Positions 54,591 through 56,943 of a DNA stretch of 56,943 nucleotides are shown here, one piece after another. The notes beneath the pieces were generated by a model. The model had not been told where the DNA came from, did no database searches, and saw nothing but the letters and a program-made list of their open reading frames with translations. The DNA is from Neosynechococcus sphagnicola sy1 (GTDB taxonomy: Bacteria; Cyanobacteriota; Cyanobacteriia; Neosynechococcales; Neosynechococcaceae), in contig NZ_JJML01000024.1 of the NCBI RefSeq assembly GCF_000775285.1, forward strand, positions 13,941 to 70,883, given 5' to 3'. The translations under genes were made by a program, and so were the position numbers. Numbering within the stretch: position 1 is the first letter of the stretch; each line of letters opens with the position of its first letter.

Positions 54591-55043
54591 TTACGTTTTC
54601 TCCTTCGACGTCCAATTCGATACTAGACACGCCAAATATTCTTGAAATGATTTGTGTATGACGGGCGATTCTACCGATGGACTCCAAGTGATCACAGGAT
54701 ATCCTTCGGGGTCCCCCGGTATCTCCGGTATGCACAAGCAATCGAGCTGTTCATCGAATCCGAGCGTAAGGCCTACGTAGCTAGTTGGGATCTTTCGCGT
54801 TCTTCGCCTGCGTCTCCAGTAACTATTTATTCGGATGATGTGACTAGGTGATTGAAAATCTGGTCCGAGGCTTGCGAACAGGCAATGAAATTTGTCGCTG
54901 GTTTTTGCCAAGTTCGTAAGCGTAGTGGGCAAAGCTGTCTGAAAATGCTCTTCTATCCTTTTAATGCTGTCCGGGTCAGGACGCGGATGTCTCGGAAAGC
55001 AGTCGACCAGACAACGGTCAAAAGTGGCAAAGAGGTCATCCAT
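54591..55043 (-). CDS. SMI1/KNR4-domain protein, cassette gene
   Basis: A 150-residue SUKH-type protein: SIKRIEEHFQTALPTTLTNL, then a short core with YVGLTLGFDEQLDCLCIPEIPG and SFQEYLACLVSNW. These are immunity-like domains. It starts 13 bases after attC D and its TAA stop lies two bases before the short attC-like palindrome, the spacing of a classic one-gene cassette of about 500 bases. Toxin partner absent. It carries a basic run of seven Arg/Lys mid-protein (RRRRRTRK). Confidence 0.75.
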   Translation of the reverse strand: MDDLFATFDRCLVDCFPRHPRPDPDSIKRIEEHFQTALPTTLTNLAKTSDKFHCLFASLGPDFQSPSHIIRINSYWRRRRRTRKIPTSYVGLTLGFDEQLDCLCIPEIPGDPEGYPVITWSPSVESPVIHKSFQEYLACLVSNWTSKEKT

Positions 55044-55055
55044 GGGATAAGTGAC

Positions 55056-55142
55056 GCCTAACGGCTGAATTCAGCGGCGGCAACGATACTCTGCATCTCC
55101 GAAAGGATGTCCATACCGTCCGCTGCAACCGAATTGTTAGAC
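55056..55142 (-). other. attC site D
   Basis: The clearest site. Minus strand GTCTAAC (55142-55136) to GTTAGGC (55062-55056), 87 bases, both boxes matching RYYYAAC and GTTRRRY exactly. Arms AATTCGGTTGCAGCGGACGG and GCCGCCGCTGAATTCAGC pair with one extra-helical A, as expected. The stop TAA of the DinB gene is inside GTCTAAC. Confidence 0.8.
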
Positions 55143-55652
55143 CACTGCATTTAGAGAGGGTAGCCAGGGAATATCTGTAACGCCTGGTTCATAACCAAGT
55201 TGTTTGATTAGTGTTGTGATCTGTCCTCGATGATGAGTTTGATGATTGAACATATGTGTCACCAAAATCGAGGCAGGTAGCACACGGCGTTTTCCGTCTA
55301 CGTTGCTTGTGTACTCAAATGGTTGTCTGAGCCACAATGGATCAAGCTTTATAGACCATTCTAAAATTTGCTGATCCATCTTCTCTCTCTCTACTCTTAG
55401 CTCTTCAAAATCCGCATATAGTTCCTGCCCGATCGCTGCGACTGAGAATGAGTTGTTGGTAAAACGTCCCATCCATGCCTTGTCGCCATAGAGTAAGTGA
55501 TTCAATGTTCCATGAATAGACTTAAAGAAAGCACCAAGATCTTGTTTACGTTTTTCGTCAGGAATCATTAAACAAACCGAATACAGGCTCTGATTCATCC
55601 AGCAATTATACTCAGCCATTAGTTGGTAGTAGCTACCGTTATACATACTCAT
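55137..55652 (-). CDS. DinB-family protein
   Basis: From ATG at 55652 a 171-residue four-helix DinB protein: YNCWMNQSLYSVC, SIHGTLNHLLYGDKAWMGRF and LVTHMFNHQTHHRGQITTLIKQLG. The metal-binding His residues (in HGTLNH and HMFNHQTHHR) are present. Known: DinB-like proteins are metal-binding, thiol-transferase-like, with varied or unknown roles, and are common integron cargo. Its stop is in attC D. Its start overlaps the end of a broken DUF3368 gene. Confidence 0.82.
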   Translation of the reverse strand: MSMYNGSYYQLMAEYNCWMNQSLYSVCLMIPDEKRKQDLGAFFKSIHGTLNHLLYGDKAWMGRFTNNSFSVAAIGQELYADFEELRVEREKMDQQILEWSIKLDPLWLRQPFEYTSNVDGKRRVLPASILVTHMFNHQTHHRGQITTLIKQLGYEPGVTDIPWLPSLNAVV

Positions 55653-56027
55653 CAACTTCAACCAAAATACCTAGCAAACCTGTAATTCTCAATTCTAAGC
55701 GATCGGCTTCTGCTCGACCACGACGCTCATCAATCAACAGCAAATCAGCATTGAGTTCCAGGGCAAGAGCGATCGCTTCAGATTCACCCGGATCTAACCT
55801 CGCCTCATTTTGAAGCAGTTGAACAACGCTGAGGTCGGTCACTTGTCTAACTTGAAGCCAAGCAGCAGATTGCGCTTCAAGCGTTCCAGGAACAGGGGGA
55901 TCGATATCTGCGAGTTCCCGATCCACCGCTTCAGGAACGGTGACTTGACTGTAGAGTTGTGGCAGAAGGGGCAAGTTTGAATGGCGGCTAGATTCGTGAT
56001 TACTGATGTATCGCTAATGACAATCAC
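55639..56027 (-). pseudogene. DUF3368 PIN-like toxin, frameshifted and cut short
   Basis: Starts at the GTG at 56027 (MIVISDTSVITNLAAIQ) and, after a one-base loss near 55971, continues LPLLPQLYSQVTVPEAVDREL and LDPGESEAIALALELNADLLLIDERRGRAEA, then GLLGILVEVDEYV. The PIN-like acidic residues (Asp6, Glu, Asp in LLIDERRG) are present. Family members run about 25-30 residues longer. The lost end coincides with the DinB cassette start. Partner: UPF0175 antitoxin upstream. The missing base is one A in CAAAC. Confidence 0.7.
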
Positions 56028-56053
56028 AGTGTATCGCTAATGACAATCACAGT
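56008..56053. repeat. Perfect 23-base tandem duplication at the toxin start
   Basis: The 23-base unit beginning GTATCGCTAATGAC occurs at 56008-56030 and 56031-56053 without a mismatch. It covers the GTG start region of DUF3368 and the last codons of UPF0175. Before the duplication the two genes would have overlapped; the upstream copy now reads into a stop. Confidence 0.85.
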
Positions 56054-56295
56054 CGCCCCAACTCCCGTAGGTTTTTCAAGTCCAGCTCAAAATCCTCCAC
56101 ATCGTAGGAGTAGAGGGGAATATGGCGCTGTTTGAGGAGTTGACGAAAGGCATTGGATGTCATCTCTGCGAGTTGACTCGCATAACCCAGGGTTAAACGA
56201 GCGGTTTGAAACAAGTGTAATGCGATTTCTTGGCGAAACTCGCTCGGGGTAAGCCGAGACGCTTGCAGGATTTCGTCTGAAATGATGACACTCAC
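56047..56295 (-). CDS. UPF0175 antitoxin
   Basis: An 82-residue protein: LTPSEFRQEIALHLFQTARLTLG, then YASQLAEMTSNAFRQLLKQRHIPLYSYDVEDFELDLKNLREL. This is the UPF0175 family, a helix-turn-helix-like antitoxin that pairs with DUF3368 toxins in cyanobacteria. Its stop once overlapped the toxin start; a 23-base duplication now separates them. Frame intact. Confidence 0.82.
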   Translation of the reverse strand: MSVIISDEILQASRLTPSEFRQEIALHLFQTARLTLGYASQLAEMTSNAFRQLLKQRHIPLYSYDVEDFELDLKNLRELGRL

Positions 56296-56396
56296 AGTAG
56301 GATGACCTCGTCAGGTGTAATTTTAGGGTGACTTTCCTCTATTGCTCACGCTGCTTTAACCATTGTCGCATTGAGACTGATCAGGACTTTATGTAA

Positions 56397-56943
56397 TACG
56401 TCAATATCAAGGTTTCCGGGCGCGTGAGCAAACGAGCGGTATATCTGGTTTTGGGCGTCAACCGCGAGGGCAACAAGGAACTGTTGGGATTGTGGATTGG
56501 AGAAGCTGAAGCTGAAGGAGCCAAGTTCTGGCTGAAAGTGCTAACGGACTTGAAGAACCGGGGGCTGAAGGACATCTTGATTGCCTGCTGCGACGGGCTG
56601 GTGGGCTTTCCCCAGGCAATCGAGGCACTGTATCCCAAAACTCAAGTTCAGCTATGTATCGTGCATCTGATTCGCAATTGCCTGCGCTACGTTCCTTGGA
56701 AGGATGCTAAAGCGGTAGCGGCAGACCTGAAGCCAATCTATCAAGCCACCACGCTTGAGGAGGCCGAAGCAGCCCTAGATGCGTTTTCAACCAAATGGGA
56801 TGCCCTTTATCCGGCGATTAGCCAGATTTGGATTCGGCATTGGGACAACGTCATTCCCATCTTTGATGATCCAATGGATATTCGCAAAGTCATCTACACC
56901 ACCAATGCCATTGAGTCGCTCAATCGCTCATTGCGCAAGGTAA
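56397..56943 (+). mobile_element. IS256-family transposase, 5' truncated and running off the window
   Basis: From about 56397 the plus strand reads VNIKVSGRVSKRAVYLVLGVNR, then LGLWIGEAEAEGAKFWLKVL, IACCDGLVGFPQAIEALYP, VQLCIVHLIRN and DVRK-like DIRKVIYTTNAIESLNRSLRK. This is the catalytic half of an IS256 (Mutator) transposase. The N-terminal third and start are missing at 56397, and an in-frame TAA lies just before. The 3' end is outside the window. Likely an insertion that became truncated. Confidence 0.85.

Larger units (their letters stand above)
48956..55142 (-). mobile_element. Integron-type attC cassette array without an integrase (CALIN-like)
   Basis: Four full-size attC sites (48956, 50545, 51617, 55056) and one short attC-like palindrome (54558) span 6.2 kb. 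All are 86-87 bases except the short one, all point the same way, and the minus-strand genes they follow are each read toward them. Core boxes match RYYYAAC on one side and GTTRRRY on the other, exactly or with one or two changes, and the arms share GCAGCGGACGG and GCCGCCGCTG-like sequence. Known: these features define integron cassettes. Inference: a cluster left without its integrase, or part of a larger integron outside the window. Several cassettes contain more than one gene. Confidence 0.75.

Overview
The window comes from a cyanobacterial chromosome. It carries many HIP1 octamers (GCGATCGC) and a marker set found together only in cyanobacteria: cpcT, sqdB and sqdX, sipA, a CPP1-like protein, a Zur of cyanobacterial type, a phycobilisome linker, and DUF3318 and DUF3082 proteins. 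The genus cannot be read from the sequence. No rRNA, tRNA or CRISPR array was seen.

Bases 1-48524 are ordinary core genome: short operons of housekeeping genes on both strands. In order they include corrinoid adenosyltransferase, zur, purS-purQ, rnc, an RRM protein, a sipA cluster, cpcT, sqdB and sqdX (sulfolipid synthesis), an unusual phycobiliprotein-like plus linker pair, phzF-like, an MscS channel fused to a cyclic-nucleotide domain, a Crp-type regulator, trpE, a TPR-thioredoxin lipoprotein beside ccdA, panB, an aminotransferase-glycosyltransferase-yjbQ operon, a TM0106 nuclease, hemL, hisIE-rsmA-ispE-DUF3082, pheS, surE, ribF-moxR-glycosidase, gmd-fcl (GDP-fucose) and a Rieske oxygenase. 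About a dozen of these genes are broken by single-base length changes, nearly all in homopolymers. Several (purQ, hisIE, panB) are biosynthetic genes a prototroph needs, so I read most breaks as sequencing errors and annotate the genes as whole.

Bases 48525-56943 are different: AT-richer, patchy and accessory. Four 86-87 bp sites at 48956, 50545, 51617 and 55056 have the core boxes, arm sequences and size of integron attC sites, and a shorter attC-like palindrome lies at 54558. All face the same way. Each full-length site lies at the 3' end of, or just beyond, a minus-strand gene, and stop codons often fall inside the site, as in gene cassettes. No integrase is in the window, so this looks like a cluster of attC sites lacking an integrase (CALIN). 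Cargo includes DinB, two SMI1/KNR4 proteins, a HEPN-like protein, antitoxins, a VapBC remnant, a membrane-anchored cold-shock-domain protein and a DUF6883-DUF4926 pair. A 143 bp MITE with a TTA duplication is inserted in the DUF6883 gene, and precise removal restores its frame. The array abuts a toxin-antitoxin pair (UPF0175-DUF3368, the latter cut short) and a partial IS256 transposase at the right edge.

Regulatory structure includes a Crp-like palindrome before the Crp-type gene, tandem direct repeats before several genes, and a two-copy imperfect palindromic element before purS and sqdX that may be a structured RNA or a dispersed repeat.
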